Notes under the pieces: model-generated
Database searches by the model: none
Told to the model about the DNA's origin: nothing
What the model saw: only the letters and a program-made list of their open reading frames with translations
Made by a program: the position numbers and the translations under genes
Origin: Streptomyces xiaopingdaonensis
Lineage (GTDB): Bacteria > Actinomycetota > Actinomycetes > Streptomycetales > Streptomycetaceae
Assembly (NCBI RefSeq): GCF_000262345.1
Contig: NZ_AJTQ01000257.1
Location: forward strand, 33,330 to 97,329
Direction of reading: 5' to 3'
DNA length: 64,000 bases
Shown here: one piece after another, positions 7,604-17,087 of the stretch
Numbering within the stretch: position 1 is the stretch's first letter
Layout of the letters: the number at the start of each line of letters is the position of its first letter

Positions 7604-9349
7604 GTGCCGACCGACCGGGCAGGCCCCGCCGCGCTGCGCGAGTACGCGCTCCTCGCCGACGGGGAGCGCGGCGCCCTCGTGGGGCCGCACGGCGACCTCG
7701 CATGGATGTGCGCGCCCCGCTGGGACTCGGCGCCGGTCTTCTCCGAACTCCTCGGCGGCGCGGGCGCGTACGTCATCCGCCCGAGCGACCCCTGGTACGT
7801 CTGCGCCGGCCGGTACGAGCCCGGCACCCTCATCTGGCGCTCCCGCTGGGTGACGTCGCAAGGCGTGATCGAGTGCCGGGAGGCGCTCGCCTTCCCCGGC
7901 GATCCCGGCACCGCCGTGCTGCTGCGCCGCGTGGAGGCCGTCGACGGGCCCGCCGAGGTACGGGTGCGGCTCGATGTCGGCGCGGATTTCGCCTCCGTCC
8001 CGTTGGAGGGCCTCGCGGTCGAGGACGGCGTGTGGAGCGCACGCGCCGGGCCGCTGCACGTCCGGTGGTCCGGTGCCACCGCGGCGGGGCCGGGCCGCGA
8101 GGGCACCCTGGCCGTACCCGCCGGCGGGAGTCACGACCTCGTGCTGGAACTCTCCGGCTCGCCGCTCGGGCGCCGACTCCCCTCCGCCGACAGGGCGTGG
8201 GAGGCGACCGAGCACCAGTGGCGTCGCAGCGCCCCGGCGTTCGACGCGGTGCTCGGCGAGCGCGACGCACGCCAGTCCCACGCCGTACTGCTCGGCCTGA
8301 CGAGCGCGAGCGGCGGCATGGCCGCGGCCGCGACCACCTCGCTGCCGGAGCGCGCCAAGGGCGGCCGCAACTACGACTACAGGTACGCGTGGATCCGCGA
8401 CCAGTGCTATGCCGGGCAGGCCGCCGCGGCCGCCGGCTCGTACAGCCTGCTCGACAAGGCCGTCGACTTCATCGCCTCCCGGGTCCTGGAGGACGGCCCC
8501 ACCCTGCGCCCCGCCTACACCGTCACCGGCGGCAGGGTCCCCGACGAGCGGTGCGTCACGGGGATCACCGGCTACCCGGGTGGCGGCAGGCGCGTGGGGA
8601 ACCACGTCAACAGGCAGTTCCAACTCGACGCGCTCGGCGAGGCGTTGCTCCTCTTCGCCGCGGCCGCCCGGTGCGGAAGGCTGGAGGCGCAGGGGTGGCG
8701 GGCCGTGGAGGCGGCCGTCTCGGCGATCGAGGAGCGGTGGCAGTCGGCGGAGGCCGGCGTGTGGGAGCTGGACCCGCGGCGCTGGACGCACTCGCGGTTG
8801 GTGTGCGCCGCGGGACTCCGCGCCGTGGCCGAGGACGGCGAGGCCGGGGCGCGCGCCGCCGGGTGGGCCGCACTCGCCGACACACTGGTCGCCGACGCCT
8901 CGCGCAACTGCGTGCATCCGTCGGGCCGTTGGCAACGCTCCGCCGGGGACCCCCGGGTGGACGCCGCGCTGCTCCTGCCGGCGATCCGCGGCGCCGTGCC
9001 GGCGCACGACCCGCGCACCGTCGGCACGCTGGAGGGCGTGCACCGGGAGTTGACCCAGGACGGCTACGTCTACCGGTTCCGGCACGACGAGCGTCCGCTC
9101 GGCGAGGCAGAGGGCGCCTTCCTGCTCTGCGGCTTCCTCACCTCGCTCGCCACGCACCAGCAGGGCCGCACGGCCGAGGCGTGCCGCTGGTTCGAGCGCA
9201 CCCGTGCGGCCTGCGGCCCGCCCGGCCTCTACTCCGAGGAGTACGACGTCGCGCGGCGGCAGTTGCGGGGGAACCTGCCGCAGGCGTTCGTCCACGCCCT
9301 GCTGTTGGAGACGGGGACCCGGCTGGCGCGGCCCTGGGGCGAGGGATGA
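7604..9349 (+). CDS. Glycoside hydrolase family 15 (glucoamylase/trehalase-like)
   Basis: A 581-residue GH15-type protein. An N-terminal beta-sandwich region (about 1-240, beginning REYALLADGERGALVGPHG) is followed by an alpha/alpha barrel with the family signature YAWIRDQCYAGQ near residues 260-270 and a C-terminal Glu-bearing GEAEGAFLLCGFL near residue 500. No signal peptide is seen, so it should act in the cytoplasm, as bacterial GH15 trehalases and glucodextranase-like enzymes do. The GTG at 7604 lies 4 bases after the ThDP enzyme stop, so it is part of that operon. A direct metabolic link to the ThDP enzyme is not obvious. Confidence 0.9.
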   Translation: MPTDRAGPAALREYALLADGERGALVGPHGDLAWMCAPRWDSAPVFSELLGGAGAYVIRPSDPWYVCAGRYEPGTLIWRSRWVTSQGVIECREALAFPGDPGTAVLLRRVEAVDGPAEVRVRLDVGADFASVPLEGLAVEDGVWSARAGPLHVRWSGATAAGPGREGTLAVPAGGSHDLVLELSGSPLGRRLPSADRAWEATEHQWRRSAPAFDAVLGERDARQSHAVLLGLTSASGGMAAAATTSLPERAKGGRNYDYRYAWIRDQCYAGQAAAAAGSYSLLDKAVDFIASRVLEDGPTLRPAYTVTGGRVPDERCVTGITGYPGGGRRVGNHVNRQFQLDALGEALLLFAAAARCGRLEAQGWRAVEAAVSAIEERWQSAEAGVWELDPRRWTHSRLVCAAGLRAVAEDGEAGARAAGWAALADTLVADASRNCVHPSGRWQRSAGDPRVDAALLLPAIRGAVPAHDPRTVGTLEGVHRELTQDGYVYRFRHDERPLGEAEGAFLLCGFLTSLATHQQGRTAEACRWFERTRAACGPPGLYSEEYDVARRQLRGNLPQAFVHALLLETGTRLARPWGEG

Positions 9350-9381
9350 GCCGCCGCGCACGGAACGGCGGGCCCCCTTGC

Positions 9382-10494
9382 TCATCCCACCCGGTAGGGC
9401 TCCGCGTCGGTGCGCTTCAGGACGAGGCCGTTCCCCGGGGTCGTCGGGTCGGGGCGCAGCACGCCGTCCTCGGGGGGCGCCGGCCCGTCGAAGAGCAGGT
9501 GCTCGATGCGCACGTGGTCGTGGAAGTACTCCAGGTGCCGCAGGTTGGGTGTCGCCGCCGCGACGTGCACGGCGAGGCTCGGCGCGCAGTGCCCCGAGAC
9601 CTCGGTCCCGTTTCCGGCGGCGACGGCGGCGGCGCGGAGCCACTCGCCGTATCCGCCGCACCGGGTCACGTCGATCTGGAGGCAGTCGACGGCCTCCGCG
9701 TGCACCATCGCGTCGAAGTACGGCAGGTGGTAGCCGTATTCGCCGGCCGCGACGTCGGGGGAGACCCGCGCGCGGACCTGGCGCAGGGAGGCGAGGTGGT
9801 CGCTGGAGACGGGCTCCTCGTACCAGGTCACGCCCTGGTCGGCGAGCGCCCGGCCGATCCGGACGGCCTGCCCGACGCCGTAGCCGCCGTTGGCGTCGAC
9901 GTAGAGGGCCGTCCCGTCGCCGACGGTGCGGCGGGCCAACGCGACGCGGTGGAGGTCGCGTTCGGGCTCGGTCCCCCAGGACTCACCGATCTTGATCTTC
10001 ACCCGGGGGATGCCCGACTCACCGGTCCAGTGCTCCAGTTGGGCTCGGGTGCGTACGTCGTCGTACGTGGTGAAGCCGCCGCTGCCGTAGACGGGGACCC
10101 CGGTGCGGCAGCGGCCGAAGAGCGCGGCGAGCGGAAGCTGGAGCAGGCGCGCCTTGAGGTCATGAAGGGCTGTCTCCACCGCGGACATCGCGCACGAAAC
10201 GAGCCCTGGCCTCCCGAGGTTGCGGACGCCGCGCCGCATCGCGTCCCACGCCCCCGGCACGTCCAGCGCCCCGCGGCCCTCGACGAGCGGGGCGAGGGTC
10301 CGGGCGATCAGCGGGACGCACGCCGCGTCCGCGTAGGTGTAGCCGAGCCCCGTGGTCCCGCCGCAGGTCGCCTCGCAGACGACGAGCGTCGTAGCGTCCC
10401 AGGCGAGGGTGGCGTCCGCCTCCGGCACGTCGGTGGGGACGGTATAGGCACAAGCCCGCACCGCGTCGATCCGAGCCTCGATCAGCACCCTCAT
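9382..10494 (-). CDS. Enolase-superfamily enzyme (mandelate racemase/muconate lactonizing type)
   Basis: A 370-residue protein with an N-terminal capping domain and an (alpha/beta)7 barrel. Visible catalytic features are the KIKIG Lys pair, the metal ligand DANGGY, the second ligand EEP (WYEEPV), and the later D in CLQIDVTRCGG followed by SGHCAPS. This pattern suits sugar-acid dehydratases and racemases. The ATG at 10494 is my choice; an upstream in-frame start would run into the neighbour. Its start codon is only 23 bases from the divergent FAD oxidase start, so the two promoters must overlap or lie inside coding sequence. It is convergent with the GH15 gene. Confidence 0.88.
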   Translation of the reverse strand: MRVLIEARIDAVRACAYTVPTDVPEADATLAWDATTLVVCEATCGGTTGLGYTYADAACVPLIARTLAPLVEGRGALDVPGAWDAMRRGVRNLGRPGLVSCAMSAVETALHDLKARLLQLPLAALFGRCRTGVPVYGSGGFTTYDDVRTRAQLEHWTGESGIPRVKIKIGESWGTEPERDLHRVALARRTVGDGTALYVDANGGYGVGQAVRIGRALADQGVTWYEEPVSSDHLASLRQVRARVSPDVAAGEYGYHLPYFDAMVHAEAVDCLQIDVTRCGGYGEWLRAAAVAAGNGTEVSGHCAPSLAVHVAAATPNLRHLEYFHDHVRIEHLLFDGPAPPEDGVLRPDPTTPGNGLVLKRTDAEPYRVG

Positions 10495-10517
10495 CACCCT
10501 CACGTCAGGTAGGCGGC

Positions 10518-13500
10518 ATGAGCAAGACTGACATTTCACTCACCCGACGGCCGGGAACCGGACTCGACACCGCCGCGCTGGAGAGGGCGCTGCGCGACCG
10601 CGTCGACGGCGAGGTGCGGTTCGACCCGGGCAGCCGCGGCGCCTACGCCACCGATGCCTCCAACTACCGGCAGGTGCCCATCGGCGTCGTCGTCCCCCGC
10701 ACGGTGGACGCCGGCGCCGAAGCGGTCGCGGTCTGCAGGGAGCACGGGGCGCCGGTGCTGTCGCGGGGCGGGGGCACCAGCCTCGGCGGGCAGGCGACCA
10801 ACACGGCCGTCATCGTCGACTGGACGAAGTACTGCACCCGGCTCCTCTCCGTCGACGTGCAGGCACGCACCTGCGTGGTGGAGCCCGGCCTCGTGCTCGA
10901 CGACCTCAACGCGCAACTCGCCCCGTACGGACTGGAGTTCGGACCGAGACCCTCGACGCACAGCCACTGCGCGATCGGCGGGATGGTCGGCAACAACTCC
11001 TGCGGAGCCAGCGCGCAACGCTCCGGCACGACCGACCTCAACGTCGTCGGCCTGGAGATCCTCACCTACGACGGGCTGCGCTGCCGCGTCGGCCCGACCG
11101 ACGACGCCGCGTACACGGCCGCCGTCGAGGAGGGCGGCCGCAAGGCGGAGCTCTACCGCGGGCTGCGCGGGATCGCCGAGCGGTACGGCGACCTCGTCCG
11201 CGAGCGGTACCCGGACATCCCGCGCCGCGTCTCCGGCTACAACCTCAACGCGCTGCTGCCCGAGGCCGGATTCGACCTCGCCCGTCTCGTCGTCGGAAGC
11301 GAGGGGACGCTGGCCACCGTGCTCTCCGCCGAACTGAAGCTGATGCCGGTGCTCGCCGCCCGCTCGATGCTCGTCCTCGGCTACGACAGCGTCGACCGCG
11401 CCGCCGACGCGGTGCCCACCGTCCTCGAGCACTGCAACCCCGTCCTCCTGGAGGGCGTCGACGACCGGCTCGTCTTCTTCGAGAAGGAGGAGAAGATCGG
11501 CCCCGAGGCGCGCGCGCTCCTCCCCGAGGGCGCGGGCTGGCTCCTCGTGCAGTTCGGCGGCGACACCGAGGAGGAAGCGCACGCCCGCGCACGGGAGTTG
11601 CTCGACGCGCTCGGCCGCGCGGAGCAGGACCCGAGGGTCTACTTCTCCGGCGACCCGGCCGTCGAGGACAAGGTGTGGAAGGCGAGAGAGGCGGGCCTCG
11701 GCGCGACGGCACGTCCGCCCGGGATGCACGACTCCTGGCCGGGCTGGGAGGACTCGGCGGTCGCACCCGACCGGCTCGGCGCGTACCTGCGGGACCTCGG
11801 CGCCCTCTTCGAGGAGAGCGGCCTCGATCGCCCCGCGCTCTACGGGCACTTCGGACAGGGCTGCGTCCACGTGCGCACCCCGTTCGACCTGATGTCCGCG
11901 GACGGCGTCGCCGACTTCCAGCGGTTCCTGGAGCGCGCCGCCGACCTCGTCGCCTCCTACGGGGGCTCGCTCTCCGGCGAGCACGGCGACGGGCAGGCCC
12001 GCGGGGCGCTGCTGGAGCGGATGTTCGGCGAAGAGCTCATCCGCGCCTTCGGCGAGGTCAAGGCGCTCTTCGACCCGCGGAACCTGATGAACCCGGGCAA
12101 GGTCGTCCACCCCTACGGAACCGCGGAGCACCTGCGGCTGGGACCCGACTGGCGACCGGAGCCGCAGGGCGGCGAGTTCCGGTACCCGCACGACGACGGG
12201 AGCTTCACCCGTGCCGTCATGCGGTGCGTCGGCATCGGCAACTGCCGCCGCCAGGCGAAGGAAGGCGGCGTCATGTGCCCCTCCTATCAGGTCACCCGGG
12301 AAGAGGAGCACTCCACCCGCGGCCGGGCACGGCTGCTCTTCGAGATGCTCCACCCGCACGAGGACTCCCCGATCAAGGACGGCTGGCGCTCGACGGAGGT
12401 GCGGGACGCCCTGGACCTCTGCCTCGCCTGCAAGGGCTGCAAGTCCGACTGCCCGGTCGGCGTCGACATGGCCACGTACAAGGCCGAGTTCCTCTCCCAC
12501 CACTACCGCGGCCGACCGCGCCCCGCCGCGCACTACTCGATGGGCTGGCTCCCCCTGTGGGCACGCCTCGCCTCCTGGGCGCCCCGCGCCGCCAACGCCG
12601 CGGTCCACGCCCCGCTCCTGGCGTCCGCGGGGAAGCGGCTCGCCGGCATCGCCCCGGAGCGCGACGCGCCGCCCTTCGCGGCGCGGACGCTCCGCGCGTG
12701 GTGGCGTGCGCACAGCGCAGACCGCCCGCCCGCCGATCCGCGTGCGCCGACCACCGTGGTGGTGTGGCCCGACACCTTCACCGACCACTTCCACCCGCAC
12801 GTCGGGCAGGCCGCCGTCGAGGTGCTGGAGGCGGCCGGGTTCGACGTCGTCGTCCACGACGCCGCCGCCTGCTGCGGCCTCACATGGATCTCCACCGGCC
12901 AACTCGGCGTCGCACAACGGGTCTTCCGGCGTACGCTCCGCACGCTGCGCCCCTGGCTGGAGGCCGGCACACCGATCGTCGGCCTCGAACCCTCCTGCAC
13001 CGCCGTCTTCCGCAGCGACATGCCGGAGATGCTCCCCGACGACAAGGACGTCGAACGGCTCGCCGCCCAGACGTACACCCTCGCCGAGTTCCTCCTCGGG
13101 CACGCGCCACAGGACTGGCGGCCGCCCCGGCTCGGGCGCCACGCCGTCGTGCAGCGGCACTGCCACCAGCACGCGATCATGGGCTTCGACGCCGACCGGG
13201 AACTCCTCGCCCGCGCGGGCGTCGACGCCGAAGTCCTGGACTCCGGATGCTGCGGCCTCGCCGGCAACTTCGGCTTCGAGGCGGGCCACCACGAAGTCTC
13301 CATGGCCTGCGCCGAGAGCGCCCTCCTGCCCGCCGTCCGGGCCGCCGCGCCCGAAACGCTCGTACTCGCCGACGGCTTCAGCTGCCGCACCCAGATCGAG
13401 CAGGCGGGCACGGGGCGCACCGCGATGCACCTCGCCGAGGCCCTCCACCTCGCCCTCACCGGAGACGACGGCCGCCCCTACCCCGAACACGCCGCCGCAC

Positions 13501-13610
13501 CGGCGCCCACGGGGACCGAGCACCTCGTGCCCGCCGCGCTCGCCCTCGGCACGCTCGCCGCCGCCGGCACGGCGGGGACGCTCATCCGCCGTCGCCTGCG
13601 GGCGCGTTGA
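10518..13610 (+). CDS. FAD-binding and Fe-S oxidase (D-2-hydroxyacid/lactate dehydrogenase type)
   Basis: A 1030-residue fusion of a GlcD/Dld-like flavoprotein and a GlcF-like iron-sulfur protein. The FAD-binding PCMH motif LSRGGGTSLGGQ lies near residue 77. The flavin oxidase C-terminal domain runs to about 540. Cys-rich 4Fe-4S stretches appear near 569 (CVGIGNC) and 634 (CLACKGCKSDCP). Two CCG domains carry CCGLTW near 784 and CCGLAGNFG near 910. Family members oxidise D-lactate or related 2-hydroxy acids at the membrane and pass electrons to quinone. A short hydrophobic Ala/Leu stretch at the very end may aid membrane contact. The ATG follows AGGTAGGCGGC. Confidence 0.92.
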   Translation: MSKTDISLTRRPGTGLDTAALERALRDRVDGEVRFDPGSRGAYATDASNYRQVPIGVVVPRTVDAGAEAVAVCREHGAPVLSRGGGTSLGGQATNTAVIVDWTKYCTRLLSVDVQARTCVVEPGLVLDDLNAQLAPYGLEFGPRPSTHSHCAIGGMVGNNSCGASAQRSGTTDLNVVGLEILTYDGLRCRVGPTDDAAYTAAVEEGGRKAELYRGLRGIAERYGDLVRERYPDIPRRVSGYNLNALLPEAGFDLARLVVGSEGTLATVLSAELKLMPVLAARSMLVLGYDSVDRAADAVPTVLEHCNPVLLEGVDDRLVFFEKEEKIGPEARALLPEGAGWLLVQFGGDTEEEAHARARELLDALGRAEQDPRVYFSGDPAVEDKVWKAREAGLGATARPPGMHDSWPGWEDSAVAPDRLGAYLRDLGALFEESGLDRPALYGHFGQGCVHVRTPFDLMSADGVADFQRFLERAADLVASYGGSLSGEHGDGQARGALLERMFGEELIRAFGEVKALFDPRNLMNPGKVVHPYGTAEHLRLGPDWRPEPQGGEFRYPHDDGSFTRAVMRCVGIGNCRRQAKEGGVMCPSYQVTREEEHSTRGRARLLFEMLHPHEDSPIKDGWRSTEVRDALDLCLACKGCKSDCPVGVDMATYKAEFLSHHYRGRPRPAAHYSMGWLPLWARLASWAPRAANAAVHAPLLASAGKRLAGIAPERDAPPFAARTLRAWWRAHSADRPPADPRAPTTVVVWPDTFTDHFHPHVGQAAVEVLEAAGFDVVVHDAAACCGLTWISTGQLGVAQRVFRRTLRTLRPWLEAGTPIVGLEPSCTAVFRSDMPEMLPDDKDVERLAAQTYTLAEFLLGHAPQDWRPPRLGRHAVVQRHCHQHAIMGFDADRELLARAGVDAEVLDSGCCGLAGNFGFEAGHHEVSMACAESALLPAVRAAAPETLVLADGFSCRTQIEQAGTGRTAMHLAEALHLALTGDDGRPYPEHAAAPAPTGTEHLVPAALALGTLAAAGTAGTLIRRRLRAR

Positions 13611-13678
13611 CGCCCCGCGGCCGCCTGCCCGCGCGGCCCGGCTCCCGTACAGCCCCGCCGAACGGCGCGGACGCCCGC

Positions 13679-14053
13679 CTAAGCAGGCTCCGCCCCTGCC
13701 CGGTAGATCGCCCAGGTGCGGGGCGTCTCGGAGACCCAGACGGCCGTGAGCTCCGGGTAGGTCTCCACCCAGAGGCCGTAGATCCAGTGCGCGAGTCGCT
13801 CCCCCGACGGGGAGAAGTCCACGGCGTCGTTGAGGTGACGGTGGTCCAGGGTCTCGTCGAGCCAGGACTTGAAGGCGTCGAGGTCGCCGTAGTCCCGGAC
13901 GAAACCGGCGTCGGTCAACTCCTCCGGCGGCGCGCAGAGTTCGAGGACGACCACGTAGTTGTGGCCGTGCGGGCGGGCGCACTTGTGCCACGAAGGGAGC
14001 CTGCTGAGGACGTGGCTCGCCGAGAAGTGGAACTCCTTGGTGATGGTCAGCAT
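13679..14053 (-). CDS. 6-pyruvoyl-tetrahydropterin synthase/QueD-like
   Basis: A 124-residue member of the PTPS/6-carboxytetrahydropterin synthase family. Zn ligands are visible as His14 (HFSASH) and His29/His31 (HGHNY), and Cys25 in HKCARPHGH is the expected catalytic Cys. DETLDHRHLND supplies the conserved Asp/His pair. These enzymes turn dihydroneopterin triphosphate into a pterin used for 7-deazaguanine compounds or biopterin. No queC, queE or folE gene is adjacent, so its pathway is unclear. I used the ATG at 14053, where the family's N-terminus begins; an earlier ATG at 14107 would add an 18-residue Pro/Gly leader. Confidence 0.88.
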   Translation of the reverse strand: MLTITKEFHFSASHVLSRLPSWHKCARPHGHNYVVVLELCAPPEELTDAGFVRDYGDLDAFKSWLDETLDHRHLNDAVDFSPSGERLAHWIYGLWVETYPELTAVWVSETPRTWAIYRAGAEPA

Positions 14054-14112
14054 GCCGGCCGCGCCCGGACGAGGCCCTGCCTGTGGTTCTCCGTTGGCTG
14101 GATGCACGACGG

Positions 14113-16797
14113 CTACTCACTCTCCAGATCGCCGAGCGCGAGGGCACGGTTCAGCGGAACGTCTTCGCGGAAGCCGCGGAGCAGCGCCGGGTCCTCGATG
14201 CTCTCGGCCTTCCTCTCCATCTTCTCCCGCGCCCGGCTCAGGAGTCCCTCCGCTTCGCTCCGGGCGCCGGCGGCGTACAGGGCCCTCGCAGCGTGAAAGA
14301 GAACCTCTTCGCTCCGCAACGCGGGCATGTCCCCGGTGCGGTCGAGCAGTGCGACCGACTCCCGCGCGAAGGCGGCGGCGCCCGCCGGGTCCCCCTCGCG
14401 GAGCCTCGCCCGGCCGGAGAGGCAGAGGCCGGCGATCTCGCTGCGTACCATGCCGGTCCGCCGGGTCTCCGCCACGGTGGCGGCGGCCAGGCGGCCGGCG
14501 GCCGCCACCGTCGAGAGGTTGCCGCCCGCGGTGTCGAGCAGCACCTGCGCGTAGAGGTTGCGGACGATCGGCACGAGGTTGATCAGCCACGTCCGCTCCG
14601 TCTCCCACCACCCTTCCTCGACGAGCGTCAGGCACTCGCCGCGGCGTCGCGGGTCCGGCGCGAGGAGCTGGGCGAGGAGCGCGGCGTTGTAGGCGTGCCA
14701 CCCGCTGTCGCCGCCGCGTCCCTGCTCGACGCGGAGCGCTTCCCTGAGCGCCTCCTCGGCCTCTGCGGCGAGGCCGAGGCCGGCGCAGACCTGCGCGGTG
14801 TAGTTGAGAGCGATGGGCAACTCCGCGTTGAGCGGCTCCGCTCTGAGCCGGTCGGTGCAGCGCCGCAGCCGGGTCAGGGCGTCCTCCGGCCTGCCGGAGT
14901 CGAAGAGGCTGATGCCGAGCTGCATCTCGTTGAGGTTCCGGGCGTGCTGGAGGACGGGGTCGCCGCTGCCCCCGAGCCGCCCGTCCGCGGCGTACAGCTC
15001 CTCGGCCTCCCGGAGCTGCCTGACGCCCTCGGCGAGGGTGCGCTTGGAGACCTGGCGCCCGTACTCGACCTTGGCGACGAAGAGCGCGACCGCGTCGCCC
15101 TGCTCCTCGGCGATCTCGACCGCCTCCCTGAGCTTGTCGAGACCGGGGACGAGGCCGCGCGTCGCCATGAGGGTCTTGCCGCGCAGGAGCGTGGTGCGGG
15201 CGACGAGTTCGGGCACCGCACAGCGCAGCGCCGCCTCCTCGGCCTCCGCCGCGAGCGCGTCGATGTGCGGCCCTCCGCCCGACTCGGTGTCCCCGCGCCA
15301 CCGCACCTCCGTCAGCGAGAGCAGCAGCTCGACGGCCTCGGCGAGGCGGCGATCGGCTTCCGGGTCCTTCGCCGAGAGAGCCCGGGCGGCGCGGATGGCC
15401 TTCTCGCAGTGCCGCTCCGCCTCGGCGAAGGAGAGTCCGTCGATGGCGGCCGAGCGCGCCAACGCGTAGTAGGCCGCGGCCGATTGCGCCAGGTACTGGG
15501 GTCCGCCGCTCTCGAAGTGCCGCGCGATCTCCAGGCGGCGCTCCAGCGGCGCGGAGTCGAAGACGCCGCCGTCCGACAGCGCCCGCGCGATGCTTCCGTG
15601 CCGCGAGCGGCGCTGCTGCGGGGTCTGCTCCCGGTAGAGGACGTCCCACAGCGCACGGTGCTGGAAGCGGTAGCAGTCCGTGGGTTCGTCGCGCGCCCAC
15701 TCCGGCCTGTCTGCGCCGAGGATGAGCCGCTGCGGACCGGCCAGCGCCCGCAGCCGGCTCATGACGTCGTCGTGGGAGCGCCGCAACGCCGCGGCCACGG
15801 TGGCGGAGAGGAACGTGTGCCCCTGGGTGGCCCCTGTGATCAGAAGAAGCTGGTCCTCGTCGGAGAGGCGTCTCAGGCGCTCTTTCACCACCCGCTCCAG
15901 CTTGTCGGGCAGGGCGATGCTGTCACCGTGTCCCGGCTGCCATTCGTCGAGGCACATCTGGACGAAGACGGGGTGCCCCTCCGTGAGCCGGCTCAGGCTC
16001 GCCGACAGGGTCGCGGGCGCTGCCGGGTGCCGATGGCGGACGAGTTCCGCCACGGCGTCCTCGGGAAGGCCGCCCAACTCGCGGCGGCGCAGCAGTCCTT
16101 CGTACTCCCACGTCCGCAGGAGTTCCCCGACGCTCTCCGAGGTGCCGTCGGGGGACTCGTCGAGAGCGTGGCTGAGCACCACGGAGAGCGGCGAAGCGCC
16201 CTGCGCCGCGCGCAGCAGCCGATCGAGGACGAGCAGGCTGCTGGGATCGATGTGCTGCACGTCGTCGATGACGAGCAGCACCGGCGGACCGGAACCGGCC
16301 GACTCCAGCAGCGCGTCCACGATCTGCGTGGCCACGCCCTGCTGGAAGGGCAGCAACGAGTCGAAGGGCATCGAGCCCGAGCCGAGCGCCGCTTTGGTGG
16401 CCTCGCTGCCTATCCGCAGCACGTCGCCGAGCCCGGGCACCAGGGCCGAGAGGACGTTCGGCAGGGAGTCCACGGTGCTGCGCCCCGCCTGCCCCAGGAA
16501 GCGCCGGAGCGGCCGGGTCCTTTCGCGCCGCTTGAGGTCGAGCAGGATGTCGACGATCGGCCCGTACGCCGCGCCGGGACCGATCACCGGGTTGCAGTGC
16601 GCCTTGACGACCCGGCAGGCGTGCGCCGGCAACTCCGCCTCGGCGACCCGGCTGCTGAACTCGCCGAGGAGGCAGGTCTTCCCCATCCCGGAGACACCCT
16701 CGACGAGCAGGGCGCTCCCCCGGCCCTCCACCAGGGCCAGCGCCGTCGAGCGGAGCTCTTCCAACGGCTCGACACGGTCCACGAACACACTCGGCAC
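14113..16797 (-). CDS. Large STAND-type AAA ATPase with TPR-like repeats
   Basis: An 894-residue protein with an N-terminal AAA module: Walker A GVSGMGKTCLL near residue 35 and Walker B VLLVIDDVQHID. A helical C-terminal half full of Ala/Leu/Glu repeats resembles the TPR region of MalT/LuxR-type LAL regulators. It has no C-terminal LuxR helix-turn-helix; the last residues are acidic (GDLESE). It may therefore sense a ligand or partner without binding DNA itself. The GTG start at 16797 is preceded by GGGGAG. It is divergent from the WD40 kinase gene (17088), so the two may share regulation. Confidence 0.85.
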   Translation of the reverse strand: MPSVFVDRVEPLEELRSTALALVEGRGSALLVEGVSGMGKTCLLGEFSSRVAEAELPAHACRVVKAHCNPVIGPGAAYGPIVDILLDLKRRERTRPLRRFLGQAGRSTVDSLPNVLSALVPGLGDVLRIGSEATKAALGSGSMPFDSLLPFQQGVATQIVDALLESAGSGPPVLLVIDDVQHIDPSSLLVLDRLLRAAQGASPLSVVLSHALDESPDGTSESVGELLRTWEYEGLLRRRELGGLPEDAVAELVRHRHPAAPATLSASLSRLTEGHPVFVQMCLDEWQPGHGDSIALPDKLERVVKERLRRLSDEDQLLLITGATQGHTFLSATVAAALRRSHDDVMSRLRALAGPQRLILGADRPEWARDEPTDCYRFQHRALWDVLYREQTPQQRRSRHGSIARALSDGGVFDSAPLERRLEIARHFESGGPQYLAQSAAAYYALARSAAIDGLSFAEAERHCEKAIRAARALSAKDPEADRRLAEAVELLLSLTEVRWRGDTESGGGPHIDALAAEAEEAALRCAVPELVARTTLLRGKTLMATRGLVPGLDKLREAVEIAEEQGDAVALFVAKVEYGRQVSKRTLAEGVRQLREAEELYAADGRLGGSGDPVLQHARNLNEMQLGISLFDSGRPEDALTRLRRCTDRLRAEPLNAELPIALNYTAQVCAGLGLAAEAEEALREALRVEQGRGGDSGWHAYNAALLAQLLAPDPRRRGECLTLVEEGWWETERTWLINLVPIVRNLYAQVLLDTAGGNLSTVAAAGRLAAATVAETRRTGMVRSEIAGLCLSGRARLREGDPAGAAAFARESVALLDRTGDMPALRSEEVLFHAARALYAAGARSEAEGLLSRAREKMERKAESIEDPALLRGFREDVPLNRALALGDLESE

Positions 16798-17087
16798 GCC
16801 AGGCTCCCCAGTTCGTCCAGTGCGGCATCTCTTCGAGGGCGGCGTCGCCCGCCGGCACCACGGGTCACTCGGCGCACACGATCCACCACACCAGAAGCTA
16901 GCCGATAGGCCGCCCCCGAGACAGCGGAACCTGCCCGCGGCCGTCGAAGGCGCCCCGGCAGCCCGTTGCGGCACCGTGTACCGATCTCGTCAGCTCCGTA
17001 ACAGGGCCGCACCCCGGGCCCGGCCCGGACGGCAGCGCGTCAGGATGGTGACGGCGGGAGGCAACGGCACCGACAGAAGAGGGCAGT

